Assembly: GCA_025617745.1 (NCBI GenBank)
Contig: CM046870.1
Coordinates: 10,282,410-10,346,409, forward strand
Length of the DNA: 64,000 nucleotides
Direction: 5' to 3'
From: Heliocidaris erythrogramma
Taxonomy: Eukaryota; Echinodermata; Echinoidea; Camarodonta; Echinometridae
The translations under genes were made by a program, and so were the position numbers. Shown piece by piece: positions 12,694-22,885 of the stretch. A model generated the notes under the pieces. It made no database searches and was not told the origin of the DNA. It saw only the letters and a list, made by a program, of their open reading frames with translations. Every line of letters starts with the position of its first letter. Position 1 is the first letter of the stretch.

Positions 12694-13690
12694 CACAATA
12701 CTACGCGTATGCACTTTAATAAAAGCGCACTGACAAGAAAAGGTGCATGTTGACCGCACTTGTACACAAAGTGAATGGTGAAACCCGGAAGAGGGAAAAT
12801 ATTTATATAATATTGACTGGCCTTGAGGGGGACATCGAAAAATGTTGCCCGCAACAGAATCATATTGTCCCGAGTCGAAGACGAGGGCAATATGGTTCTT
12901 TTAAGGGCAACATTTTCGATATTCCCCGAAAGTAGAGCCAGTCAATATTATTATTATTACCTATATCAAGTATATCATGCATATGCCTATCTTGTAGCAA
13001 TGACGGACGTCTGTTTGCCTGTCAGTCTTTCTGATTTCAGATCATTCATGCAGGTATGTAATCTGGGCCAAGCAATTGTGACGTAAATTATTACCGCGCG
13101 TATCCATTGTTTAAGCCTACAATTTAACGCGTACACAATACTGCGCGTATGTACTTTAATAAAAGCGCACTGACAAGAAAAGGTGGATGTTACTCGGGCT
13201 CAATTAATGTTGACCGCACTTTTTGTACACAAAGTGAATGGTGAAACCCGGAAGAGGGAAAATATGAGGGAATGATGACCGCTCAGAACTAGGTCATTTG
13301 CCGACCGCGCAAAATATGGAACTTAATTGCCCTGTCAAAATGCCCCATATGGGTAATAATAATTATTTATATAATATTGACTGACCTTGAGGGGGACATC
13401 GAAAATGTTGCCCGCAACAGAATCATATTGCCCCGAGTCGAAGACGAGGGCAATATGGTTCTTTTAAGGGCAACATTTTCGATATTCCCCGAACGTAGGG
13501 CAAGTAAATATTATTATTATTACCTATATCATGTATATCATGTATATGCCTATCTTGTAGCAATGACGGACACGTCTGTTTGCCTGTCAGTCTCTCTGAT
13601 TTCAGATAATTTATGCAGGTATGTAATCTGGTCCAAGCAATTGTGACGTAAATGGTTACCGCGCGTATCCATTGTTACAACATCAATTGC
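12694..13690 (+). repeat. Tandem duplication of a unit with a fold-back core
   Basis: Unit 1 (12694-13133) and unit 2 (13134-13690) both begin CACAATACT and GCGCGTATG or similar, share AAAAGCGCACTGACAAG and AAAGTGAATGGTGAAACCC, and end in a TGTTTGCCTGTCAGTCT region. Each contains an imperfect hairpin, GGGGGACATCGAAAA with ATGTTGCCC on one side and GGGCAACATTTTCGAT on the other. Unit 2 has about 120 extra bases. Copies are highly similar, so the duplication is recent. It truncates the Harbinger transposase. Confidence 0.8.
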
Positions 13691-13834
13691 CCTCACTAGA
13701 ATGGTATTAATTGCTGTTCTATGTAGCGATCGATGGATTATGTGAATTTTTCTTGCCATTGTTCACAGTTTATGATCAGCTCCTCTACCCCGTCTCTGTA
13801 AACTAGTCATAAAAAGGGAAACACTAGTAAACCA

Positions 13835-14215
13835 TTTTTTTTTTTCACATTTGCAGTTGACATGCTTTGACATTTGTGGTTAAGGGTGTTATAATATTTA
13901 TGGATTTTAATGGTCAGAAAACCACACACACACGCATACACGCCCACACTCACATACATATAACTTATCTCACGTGGGTGCATTATGCAAGCAACGAGTT
14001 TTTACATTTGCGGTCGACATATGATATTTGTGGTAAAAAATGGAAATTTTTACAATTGTAGGCGAAATGTTTTTACATTTGTGGTTAAAACGATTTTTAC
14101 ATTTGTGGGAGATTTTTTGATATTTGTGGTTATTTCTAGACCTGTAGTTGACATGTTATGACATTTGTGGTTATTTTAACATTTGCCGGTTCAGTGTTTT
14201 TACATTTGTGGGCTC
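13835..14215 (-). repeat. TTTTTACATTTGTGG minisatellite (right arm B')
   Basis: Loose array of ACATTTGTGGTTA-type units, the inverse of 10096-10225, with an (AC)n-like tract near 13922. Ends TTTGTGGGCTCTACA, matching the left A/B junction in inverse. Confidence 0.8.
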
Positions 14216-14249
14216 TACAACCCCTCCCCACGGAACAAAATTCTAGCCC

Positions 14250-14395
14250 CCCGGACAATTACGCCCCTGACGATTAAATATCCGAGAATCGGGGGGGGGG
14301 GGGGGTGGTAGTTGTCCGGGCGTAATTGTTCGGGGGTAGTTGTCCCGGGGGTAATTGTCCTAGGGTAGTTTTTCCAGGGGGTAGTTGTGTGGATA
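14250..14395 (-). repeat. GGGGTAGTTGTCC minisatellite (right arm A')
   Basis: Inverse orientation of the units at 9734-10085, with a poly-G run at about 14290-14305. The outermost unit, TTTTCCAGGGGGTAGTTGT, mirrors the leftmost units. Confidence 0.85.
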
Positions 14396-14561
14396 CGATT
14401 TGTAATCCCCCCCCAAAACCCCCCCCCCCCCAAAAAAAAAAAAAAAACACCCCCCCCCAAAAAAAAAAACCCGACATCATACAGGTATTCCAATTCGTCA
14501 CAAAATGTATCAAGTTTTGCGATGTTGCAATACATGCCAGTGAGGATATGTGTCCCCGACC

Positions 14562-14773
14562 GGGTCCGCTCGCTATTCATAAGGACCACTATTCATTTAA
14601 CACGCATTATGAATAGCGGTCCTTTTTTTCCCCTTAATTTGTCTATAGTTTGCTCGCTATTCATAAGGACAGCTATTCATACAAAACCGCTTTTCATTTA
14701 GTCACGCGGTATGGATAGCGGTCCTTATGAATAACTGGTCCTTATGAATAGCCTTCCTTATGACTAGCGAGGT
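14562..14773. mobile_element. Palindromic MITE, GCTCGCTATTCATAAGGAC family, copy 1
   Basis: Built from repeated inverted words: GCTCGCTATTCATAAGGAC and GTCCTTATGAATAGC, with ACACGCATTATGAATAGCGG inside. A second full copy lies at 30175-30407 with the same order of sub-blocks, including ATTTAGTCACGCG near the right end. Could form nested hairpins. Confidence 0.8.
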
Positions 14774-14911
14774 CACCACCGGGTCCGCTTGCTATTCATA
14801 AAGACCCTACTACTTCAAATATTGTACTTTGCTCTATAACTGTAGTATGTTGAAAGGACTACTATAGCAAATGTGCCAATAATCAATGTTCATTATTGAT
14901 GTTCTCTTTCT

Positions 14912-14955
14912 TTCACCAATATACCACAGTGGGAACACTGTGGTATATTGGTGAA
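14912..14955. repeat. Perfect 20-bp hairpin with GGAA loop
   Basis: TTCACCAATATACCACAGTG, loop GGAA, then the exact reverse complement. It lies just upstream of the SINE fragment at about 14985. It may be a tiny MITE remnant; no terminator role is implied in a eukaryotic intron. Confidence 0.9.
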
Positions 14956-14984
14956 GGTTCGTGATTCTCATACAAGCGGTCAAG

Positions 14985-15180
14985 GGTTCCAAATTTGCTC
15001 CATGCCCACATCCTTGGATAAGGTGTTTTATCGACGAATATATCTCCCGACCGACCAAGGTGCATGAAATATTTTCCTGGTAAAGCCGTGGTTATAATCA
15101 ATGGAGGGCCATATGGAGGAGCAGTATCAATACTGATGAGGCTGTCCAAGTAAATAAAAGCATTGTTATTATCATTTTTG
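14985..15180 (+). mobile_element. tRNA-derived SINE, 3' part
   Basis: Shares with the SINE at 19780-20050 the tail region GGTAAAGCCGTGG, then GGGCC, GGAGGAGCAGTAT and ATACTGATGAGGCTGTCC, followed by an AT-rich (ATT)n-like tail. The tRNA-like head is missing or unrecognisable. It ends only about 75 bases before the exon at 15255. Confidence 0.65.
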
Positions 15181-15254
15181 TTATCATTATTATCATCATC
15201 ATCAACATCATCAACATTACTCTTAATTCATCCCTGTTTTTTTCCCCCCAACAG

Positions 15255-15297
15255 GGTGACCTGATTTATAAAGAAGGCCAGTGCTGCCCCGAGTGTG
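15255..15297 (+). CDS. Exon of secreted VWC/CTCK protein: end of VWC domain
   Basis: A 43-base exon with acceptor CCCCCAACAG and donor GTGAGT. It enters in phase 0 after the exon at 8750-8851 and reads GDLIYKEGQCCPEC plus one base. CCPEC is the standard closing motif of VWC domains. The leftover G is completed by TT at the start of the exon at 22886, giving Val. The phase match on both sides, the domain logic (VWC then cystine knot) and good splice sites support this as a genuine exon despite its small size and a 7.6 kb following intron. Confidence 0.85.
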
Positions 15298-15439
15298 GTG
15301 AGTGGCAATTTGATAAGCATACCTTTCAAACACAATTTTCAGTAGACCAGGACACTAATTTATACACAGCCACACACACAAGCATACGCTGACAAGCTTG
15401 TTCGCACATTTTCGATGTACAAAGTGAATGGGCGAATCG

Positions 15440-16107
15440 AGTCGCTGCAAAATTGGTAGAGACATTGAGACATGTATTTTGCATGAAAAGATTTCATCCA
15501 TAAAAAAACCTAATAATTTGGTTTGAGGCTGTTTAAAGATAAAATCATCCATTCTGATTTAAATAAACTAAGTATATGGAGAAACATTCTTATATTTGGT
15601 ATGAAAATATATAAAATTATACTTATCTGTGTTCAAAATCAATCCGTTACAATTAAACCAATTCGATACTTTACGCAATTCAACATTAATGGTACTACAT
15701 AAAACACAGTGTCATTGGATGAATATAAGATATTGGTGTCATCAGCAAAGAGCGTAAAACAGAAGTGGCCCCAAGATTGACCCCTGGGGTACACCACATG
15801 ATATTATTAAGGAATCAGATAAAACACCATTGAACGATACACACCGAGTTCTACTATGTAAATAACTTTTAAACAAAATAAGTGGATTACCTCTTATCCC
15901 ATAACAGTAAAGTTTAGACAGTAATATAGAAAAAGTCAATAGTATAAAAAACTTTGCTTAAGTCTAAGAAGACACCAATAGCATTTAATGTTTTGTTGAG
16001 TGCGTTAATTAGATAATCATGGAGATCGATAACAGCCATTTCTGTTGACACATTCTTTAGAAAACGTACTGATTTTCATTCAAAGGATCATTGGCAGTCC
16101 ATCGTTA
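15440..16107 (-). pseudogene. LINE A (Jockey/CR1/L2-like) reverse transcriptase fragment
   Basis: Minus-strand frames read NDPLNENQYVF, then LKNVSTEMAVIDLHDYL, ALNKTLNAIGVFLDLSKVF (motif A region), YCYGIRGNPLILFKSYL, SCGVPQGSILGPLLF (motif B), FADDTNILYSSNDTVF (catalytic ADD, motif C), then LNVELRKVSNWFNCNGL and QTKLLGFFMDEIF. Several frameshifts separate these blocks, so it is dead. Upstream it stops at about 16107 where LINE B begins. A piece of the domain that normally precedes this one is found on the same strand at 20440-20780, suggesting one element split by later insertions. Confidence 0.85.
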
Positions 16108-16140
16108 CGATGAAAACCAAGAACAATTCCTAGTGTTTAT

Positions 16141-16770
16141 CTAGTGTTTTCTTGAGTGACTCCACAGTTCAATTCTACTGGCACTGCGGAAGCCACAGAT
16201 ACTGCATTCATAAGGTTTGTCAACATTATAGGGACAAGATGCTGCAGCACGCCTGGCAGCTCTTTTGCTCTCAGCAGCTTGATGGCGTTCTGCTTCTGCT
16301 GCATTAGCTGCTGTAGCAACAAGTCGCCTCCACTCAACACGTTGAGAAGCTATGTTTTCTGGAGTGTGAGGGGCGATCTTTGTGAGATTTATCTGCCTTT
16401 TCAAGGTGTCCTTGTAGCGGAGTAAGGGTCGTCCAACAGACCTTTTGCCTGTCTGCAATTCCCCATAGAAGGTTTGTCTTGGTAGGCGCTCCTTATTCAT
16501 ACGAATGACCTGTCCAGCGCAGTTGAGACCGCAACACAACAGATTCTAAGCTGATCACACCAGCACGTTGTAGCACTTCCTCATTCATGTCATTATAAAT
16601 GTGGTCTTGCCAGCGTATGGCCATAATGGAGCGTAGCTGTCTTTGATAGACCCTTGAAAGTCTCTTGATGTGTCGACGATACAGGGTGTATGCCTCCATA
16701 CAGCAATGATGGTAGAATGACTGGGCAGTACACGGCAATCTTGGTGGACAATTTTACACCTCTCCTTTTC
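16141..16770 (-). pseudogene. LINE B C-terminal region with zinc finger
   Basis: Two frames carry LSRVYQRQLRSIMAIRW, QDHIYNDMNEEVLQRAG, SVVLRSQLRWTGH and then RMNKERLPRQTFYGELQTGK, RSVGRPLLRYKDTLKRQ and a closing CSICGFRSASRIELWSH with a final SRKH. The last part spaces Cys-x2-Cys and His-x3-His-like residues as in a single nucleic-acid-binding finger. One frame change lies near 16500. Downstream of 16141 no poly-A tail was clear. Confidence 0.8.
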
Positions 16771-16825
16771 CAAAGACGATCTTTCAGCTTTCGGAAGGAG
16801 ACGCAGGCTGCCTGTATACGTAGAC

Positions 16826-17901
16826 CTACTTCAGGTTAGTATCATTGGTAACTGTACTGCCACGATATGTGAAGTTTTTTGTGACAGGAAGTGGAGTAGC
16901 ATTGCTTGGATCATGGTACTCTACACCTGTAGGTGGCTGATACATTACTTCTGTCTTTGATGCATTGATGGTCAAGCCGAAGTCTGCAGCTGCGGAGGAA
17001 AAGTAATCAACCAGATGTTGCAGTTCTACTTCCGAGTGTGCTACAAAGGCTGCATCATCAGCATGCAGCAATTCTTGTACACAAATGTCTACACCTTTAG
17101 CTTTGGCAGTCAGACGACGAGGATTGAAAAGATTACCATCTTGTCTTGTGTGCAGCCATACGCCTTCAGAAGGCTTGTTCTTCTTGGAGACTTCCAGGAC
17201 TGCTGTCAGAAAAAGGGCAAAGAGGGTAGGAGCCAGCGTGCATCCTTGCTTCACACCGCTTGTTACTGGAAAGGAATCAGACAATTTTCCTCCATCCAGA
17301 ACATGCACCCTCATGAAACAGCTTGATGATGTTGATGAATTTATCCGGGCAGCCGTACTTTCCAAGGATCTTCCACAGAGCTTTACGAGAGACAGTATCG
17401 AAGGCCTTACGAAAATATATGAAGCAGAAGTACAGTGGTACGTTTTGCTCTCGACACTTCTCTTGAATCTGGCGGAGTGTGAAGATCATGCCCATTGTAC
17501 CGCGACTTGGCCTGAATCCACAATGTGATTCAGGGAGCAGCTCCTCAGACAAGACCTGTACACGCATTACTAGAATCTTCTCATACAGCTTCCCTGCAAT
17601 TGAAAGAAGACTGATGCCACGGTAGTTACCACATACTTGTCTGTCACCTTTATGCGTGTATACTGTGACAATAATGACATCTCTAAATTCACTGGTTCAT
17701 CTTTCCATGATTTAGTGATGATATGGAGAAGATGTTCTTTGCCATTGCTGCACAGCTTGATTGCCTTCTCAACTCCTCCATCCTTGGCGGTTCAGCCAGT
17801 GCTTCGCAGATTGGTCTTTGTACTACTTCCTCAATTGTTGCTTCCTTCAGAGTGGGAGCACAATTAAGGACGCTCCTGAAGTGTTCAACCCAGCGGCACA
17901 C
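16826..17901 (-). pseudogene. LINE B reverse transcriptase domain (broken)
   Basis: Contains RWVEHFRSVLN, GFRPSRGTMGMIFTLRQ, LQEKCREQ-like text, then FIYFRKAFDTVSRKAL where the first motif-A Asp has become Tyr, LWKILGKYGCPDKFI, a frame change near 17300, MRVHVLDGGKLSDSFPV, TSGVKQGCTLAPTLFALF (motif B) and LLHADDAAFVAHSEVELQ (ADD retained), followed by GLTINASKTEVMYQPP. This is the catalytic core that copies the element RNA into DNA at the nick. Frameshift and motif-A change show it is inactive. Confidence 0.9.
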
Positions 17902-18328
17902 GATTTCATGTTTCTCTGTGTGTTTGTGTGTTTATCTGGCTACCATCTGCACTTGCCACTGTGACAAGGGTATCTGTAGTTGGGCCGTAAACATCCTGCA
18001 GTGCAGCAAACAAGTTCTTTCTGTCCTTGGCATCGCTTAGACATTGAATTTCAATTGCATTTTGAAGCCACCACTGATCTTCCATTTCTCTTAGGCTCTT
18101 TTGAAGTTCTGCCTTAGACCTGATGTACTGGATCTTAGTAGAACGTGTGCACCGTGCTTCCATTCTCAAGCAGCGGCTTAATGGTGGGGTCATTTTCATT
18201 AAACCAATCTGCATGTCGGCGTTTAGGATGACCAAGAACGTCTGTGGCTGTTTGGTAGACCTAGGCTTTTAAGTCCATCCACAGATCAGTAGACGAAGCA
18301 TCCTTGGGGGGGGGGGGGGGGGAGCAGC

Positions 18329-19160
18329 TCAAGAACAGCATCCAGCTTTGCTGGCCAGCTCTCTGGCTGTATCTGGATTGTGCAGAGCAGTAGCATCTAG
18401 CTGTTTGCTTAGCTTTGCTGCAGTTTGTCGACAAGGAGGTTTCAACACCACTTTCAGCTTGGTGCGTATCATGAGATGGTCAGTGTCATAGTTGGCGCCA
18501 CGCATTGCACGAGTATTGCATATATCAGTAATTTCCCTTTTACGGGTGAGTACATAGTCCAGAAGATGCCATTGCTTTGAACGAGGGTGGGACCAAGAGT
18601 AGAACCACTTGTCTGGGTTGTTGAAGAAGGTGTTGGTCACACAAGGTCAAATTCAGTGCAAAGCGACAGTAACATTTCACCATTGCTATTCATCTTCCCA
18701 CGGTCAACATGCCAAGAACTTTGCTCCAAGTTGAGAAGTCCCTGCCAATGCGGGCGTTGAAATCTCCAAGGATGATGATTTCGTCAGACCTATTCAAAGA
18801 CTAAATCGTTTCTGCAAGCTGGCTATAGAACTGTTCTTTTGTCTCGTTAGCATGTGTCATAGTAGGTGCATATACACAGATGATGGTAACCGACTGCAAA
18901 TTATCTAACCTGACAGTTAGTTTGATCAGCCTAGGAGATAGTGGTATGGGCTGAGGCTGCAGGTTTCTAATCAGCTTGTTGGAGAGAGCAAGAACGTGTA
19001 GTTCTGCTCCTTCAACTGTCCTTGTCCTTTCAGACGAGTTTCTTGCAGAGCTGCAATGTCGATACCATATCGCTATAATTATCTGTCTACCAGTGCAGTA
19101 CATCGCTCTGGCCTGTCAGAATTCCTTCGATCAAGCAGTGTGCGCACATTCCATGTAGCC
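18329..19160 (-). pseudogene. LINE B endonuclease domain (broken)
   Basis: Reads ATWNVRT (Asn of motif I), IDIAALQETRL (Glu of the active site), then IICVYAPTMTHANET, FNNPDKWFYSWSHPRSK and HWHL/DYVLTRK-like text and TDHLMIRTKLKVVL near the end (the Asp-His pair typical of APE endonucleases). Two stop codons lie between DR and RYGIDIAALQ near 19090, and the frame changes further on. This domain would nick target DNA to prime reverse transcription. The order EN before RT on the minus strand fits a single old element. Confidence 0.82.
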
Positions 19161-19779
19161 ACTAATAAATTGTGATGTTTCTTTCTTCGACCACTTACAT
19201 GGAGACCCGATGGGCGTGGTCAACCCACCCAGGACATGGTAGGAACACCCACAGTTTACCCCACCTTTTCCAGGGGCTTCTCACATTTGGAGCAGGCTGT
19301 GGCACCTCTAGATAGAGCAGCCTGGACACTGAAGCAGCTGCCTTGAGTACATTGTGTTCCTGAGCTGAATGTACCACACGACCATCACACTTCAGCCGCC
19401 TGTGTGCAGACATCCGACTAACAGCTTCCAGAGTCTCAGTCCTGCTGCCTTTGCCTTTTGTCCATCGCCACAGGGCTTTTGGGTTAACAAGGTATTTGCT
19501 TGCAAAGAACTCAGTCCTTGCAGACGAGGGAGGATTGTCTTGCCTTCGCTAAAATTTAAGTGCCGTGCACCGCGCGACTGAATGACGAACCTCTCTGATC
19601 CCAAACATCATGATCCAACGGAATGCCGAAGCACGACGGTTGGTGATGAAGGAGTCCGGGTTTACTGAGTTTACTGAGTAGATGTTTCATTAAAATTCCT
19701 AGCTTCTGTTAGATATAGCCAGTTGATGAAAAAGTGAAGATAAGTGTGTGAGCACCCATGACATAAAGGAAAGAAAGTG

Positions 19780-20050
19780 GATAATAATAATAATATATCT
19801 TGTTTACCCAGGGTAGCCTCATCAGTATTATATACTGTTCTCCCTGAGGGCCCTGCAATCATATTATTACCCCGGCTTTAGCCGAGCGACCATGATAAGG
19901 TGCTCAAGCATTCAAGGAATTTCTTCCTACCGGTGGCAAATGTAGATTAATGTCTTGCCAAAGGACGTTAGTGCCGTGGCAGGGAATCGAACCCTGTACC
20001 TTGTCATCTGCAGTCCGGTGACTTATCCACTAGACCACAACACCTCTACT
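19780..20050 (-). mobile_element. tRNA-derived SINE, full length or nearly so
   Basis: On the minus strand it begins GGTGTTGTGGTCTAGTGG (A-box-like) and has GGGTTCGATTCCC (B box, 19982-19994). The anticodon-loop-like CTGCAGA gives GCA. The body includes CTTTGGCAAGACATTAATC, and the tail ATACTGATGAGGCTACCC ends in (ATT)n. Internal pol III boxes would drive its transcription; its mobilisation would depend on a partner LINE. Related copies are at 30430-30570 (minus) and 14985-15180 (plus, 3' part). Confidence 0.88.
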
Positions 20051-20439
20051 CTAGGTGTTGGATGTCAAAATCCATCTGTATGCTCCCGTACCGAAGTGCG
20101 GGGTTACGCCATTCCCGTCAGCATAAGAGTCAAAGACCCAAATATTGACACCATTGAAGTTTCGGCATTTCCAGGGGCAGAAGACTCTAGCCTATCCGCC
20201 TAACCATACAATAACAAACCTAGCATGCAGTGGGTTCCTCGAAAGTAGGATAGATAGGAGAAAAGGGAAAAGGCTGACGACAGGGAGGCAGAGGGAGCTT
20301 AACCCCTCACTTCGACATAGGCCCATCTCCTATTCAAAGGATAATTACTGTATAAATAACAATACATACGATTTTCGAAAAATAAAGTAGAATAGATATA
20401 GGCAAAATTATTAACATTATGTGTGTCATTTTTTGTGTG

Positions 20440-20780
20440 AACAGGTACAACTTATTCAATTTTTAATTCAAATCTTAACAACATCAATAATTTCATTTTC
20501 AGATATAGCTTTAACATTATACAGAGTTAAGAGTTTGCTTTGGCAGGAATTTGGTAAAAATTGCGTACGAATACGGAAGATGTCAAAGATGAACCCAGAT
20601 TAACAAAAAAATGTTAATATAATTAGCAATATATTTAGAGTTTGAGATTTGTTTACCATCTGCATCTATGAAATTAGGCAAAGGATTATGAGATTTACTC
20701 ATGATACCGTAAATTATCTGCCATGTTTTTTATGTTACCCGTAACTGCATGGAATGTTATCCAGAAGTAGTCCACTTGGA
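20440..20780 (-). pseudogene. LINE A linker between endonuclease and RT (fragment)
   Basis: Minus-strand frames read TWQIIYGIMSKSHNPLP, FIDADGKQISNSKYIANY, then in a shifted frame FFVNLGSSLTSS and, further on, ISENEIIDVVKI. This is the pattern of Jockey/CR1-like LINEs (a WxxIN, DGKxISD, IANxFNxFFxNVG series just before the RT). It lies on the same strand as, and about 4.3 kb upstream of, the RT fragment at 15440-16107. The gap is filled mainly by LINE B and a SINE. At least two frame changes. Confidence 0.7.
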
Positions 20781-20810
20781 TTAGTATTGTTTTATTAGTT
20801 AAATAAAATA

Positions 20811-22461
20811 ATTTGAAAGTCTTATATTTAAATCTTAAAGACTTACTTTTAAAATAAGTCTTTATTAAGACTTAAAATTTTAAAACCACAAAAGACTTAA
20901 AACAAAAGTCTTTTAGATTTAAAATTTAAATCTATTCAGTTTTACCTTTAAATCTTTTTAAGGTTTATTAACAGATAAATCTTTTGGAGATTTAATTTTC
21001 AGAGGAAGTGGGACTGGAGGAAAACAACAACAACATAGACTCAAAAAGTGCAATTTATTCCGGCAAACATTAATTTATTTGAGTGCAGTGCCATAACAAA
21101 CACATTGAATGACATTCAAACATCATAATAATTGCAAGTGTCAAATGCAGTAATAGAGACCGGCCTTATTAAGGTGTATGGTCAATCCCAACGAAAAGTG
21201 TATACACGGCAATGTCGATCCGACTGAAAAACAGTAATCATGATCATCTGGCTCTCACTTTTGTGTTGCAGTTATGTGCAAGATTCACACAACCGCAAAA
21301 AGAAAGATGTTGTCGATCACGCGCTTGGCTTGAATGTTCGATCACGCGTTGCATCATCGTAAATCTGATTGGCTTAAAGTAGAACACTCAAGAAAATCAC
21401 AAATATGGCAATTAATGTATCACTAGAAATTGGGAAGCTTACAGATGGCAATCGTATGAGTTTTATGTCAACTGCGTATATGATGATTATAAAAACAACA
21501 TAAATAAAAGCTCTTCTCAGCATGTGGAATATCCGAGGATTCGCCAGAAATATAGCGATGTTTTGATGTCGTCATACGAGGGATCGATCCTGCTTAAGCA
21601 GACGACGTCCTATAATGAATGAACGTAATTGCAATGCAATTATTTATCAAATTATAAAGAGTTTGGTACATTTAAACATGACCTTATTTCACACCATTCT
21701 AAAAGGGAAAGTGAACTGATTCTGATAACTAAAACCGTTTGATTGTAAATACACAGGAGAAGGGTCAATGATCAATGAAATAAACCCCATTTTCAAATTG
21801 AAAAGCCCTGCGAATAATAGCTGGATGGTATTCGTTCCCTCTTGAAACGCCGAACATGCCGCGGTGCAAGCAGCTGAAAATACAATGGCGTCTTATTTTG
21901 TTTACAAGTGACTGATTCCTTTATTTTTTTTAACGCTGCATTTTTCATCAAAATAATACCATACACGAAGTTAAGAGTGAGGCAACAGACTAACATTAAG
22001 ACTGACGCTAGTCAAGTAAGAGAAATAAGTGAAGAGGAGATGACAAAACAGGCACTGAAAAATGTGTATAATGTTATGGGACATCGTCTGCTTAGACAGG
22101 ACTCGCCCCTCTTGTGTCGTCACACATCTCAGCAGCGTTCAAGGAGCTTTTCAGCTGCTATATCGGGGGCTGTATTTTACCGTTTTATAATTGATAATAA
22201 TCATTAATTCAAATGTTTCCAAGCTTTAAATTTGGATAACCTTGTTTAATTTATGCCATCTATGCAATAATAAGTATTAAGCCAATATTTAAAATCATCA
22301 GTGTTCTACTTTAAAGCTTAAATCTCCTTAAAAGATTTAAACAGGAGATTTTGTTCGCGGTCTCGAGAGAAAAATGTTATCAAAGAACGTGGAAAATAAG
22401 TCTTAAAGACTTAGATTATTGTAAGTCTCAATTAAGATTTAAATTTTAAGTCTTTCAAATT
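20811..22461. mobile_element. Element with inverted AAGTCTTAAAGACTTA-type iteron ends
   Basis: Left end reads ATTTGAAAGTCTTATATTT then AAATCTTAAAGACTTAC; right end, inverted, reads AAATTTGAAAGACTT then AAAATTTAAATCTTAA. Both ends (20811-20995 and 22305-22461) repeat the words AAGTCTT, AAGACTT and AGATTTAAA many times. The core of about 1.3 kb has no recognised gene. Lies in intron 2 of the VWC/CTCK gene. Confidence 0.75.
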
Positions 22462-22885
22462 TAGAGATATGTATTATACACTTTTGCTAATAAGAGAGCA
22501 TATAACTACTTTTTAATGAAAGAAATGACAATATATTTATTTCAACACTGTGAAATTAATTTTGTGATGCGGCATGAGGGAGGTTGCACTGCTGACGACA
22601 CCGCCATAATGCAAGTGGTCCACACAGAAAGCAGCCGTTCCTTCAACATGCCCGTCCTCCCAAATCTCCCAAATCTCCCAAATCACGTTTATGGACGTCG
22701 ACGGCGACGACTGGGTCGGGCACGCGGAATGCGGGAGACAAATTATGAAACCGACAGTGCGCAACGACGAGGGCGGAAACGGCGGGGGAAGAGAGTTTTT
22801 GCGAGCACAAAAACCAGCCCCTGGGCGGTTTTGTGTATTAATATATAGATATTTTTGAATAATTATTCTGTCTGTTCACATTCAG

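Larger units (their letters stand above)
9734..14395. mobile_element. Large composite element with inverted compound minisatellite ends
   Basis: Two different minisatellites occur in the order A-B at the left (A: GGACAACTACCCC, 9734-10085; B: AAATGTAAAAA, 10096-10225) and in inverted order and orientation at the right (B' 13835-14215; A' 14250-14395). Outermost sequences agree: ACAACTACCCCCTGG then AAAACTACC on both sides. The junction between A and B also matches (CTGTAGAGCCCA at about 10087 against TGGGCTCTACA at about 14208). So the whole 4.66 kb behaves as one element with compound inverted ends. Its core now holds a TTGGTCTAAT array, a truncated Harbinger transposase and a tandem duplication, any of which may be later arrivals. 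No target-site duplication was recognised. Confidence 0.65.
16110..19660 (-). mobile_element. LINE B, APE-type non-LTR retrotransposon, near full length
   Basis: On the minus strand, in order: N-terminal segment (AHRRLKCDGRVVHSAQ at about 19400), apurinic-like endonuclease from about 19155 (LVATWNVRTLLD, then GIDIAALQETRL, later WYSWSHPRSKQWHLLDYVL), linker, reverse transcriptase (17900-16826) and a C-terminal part ending in a Cys2His2-like finger (CSICGFRSASRIELWSHSRKH region, 16141-16210). It has several stops and frameshifts and a poly-G run near 18307. It lies inside intron 2 of the VWC/CTCK gene, opposite in strand. The exact LINE clade cannot be assigned by eye. Confidence 0.88.

Noticed and set aside
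14326-14701. Proline-rich and lysine-rich frames near 14.4 kb and 39.9 kb
   Set aside because: Translations of poly-C, poly-G and poly-A tracts.
14912-14955. Perfect hairpin as a transcription terminator
   Set aside because: Bacterial-type termination does not apply in an animal intron; a MITE remnant is more likely.
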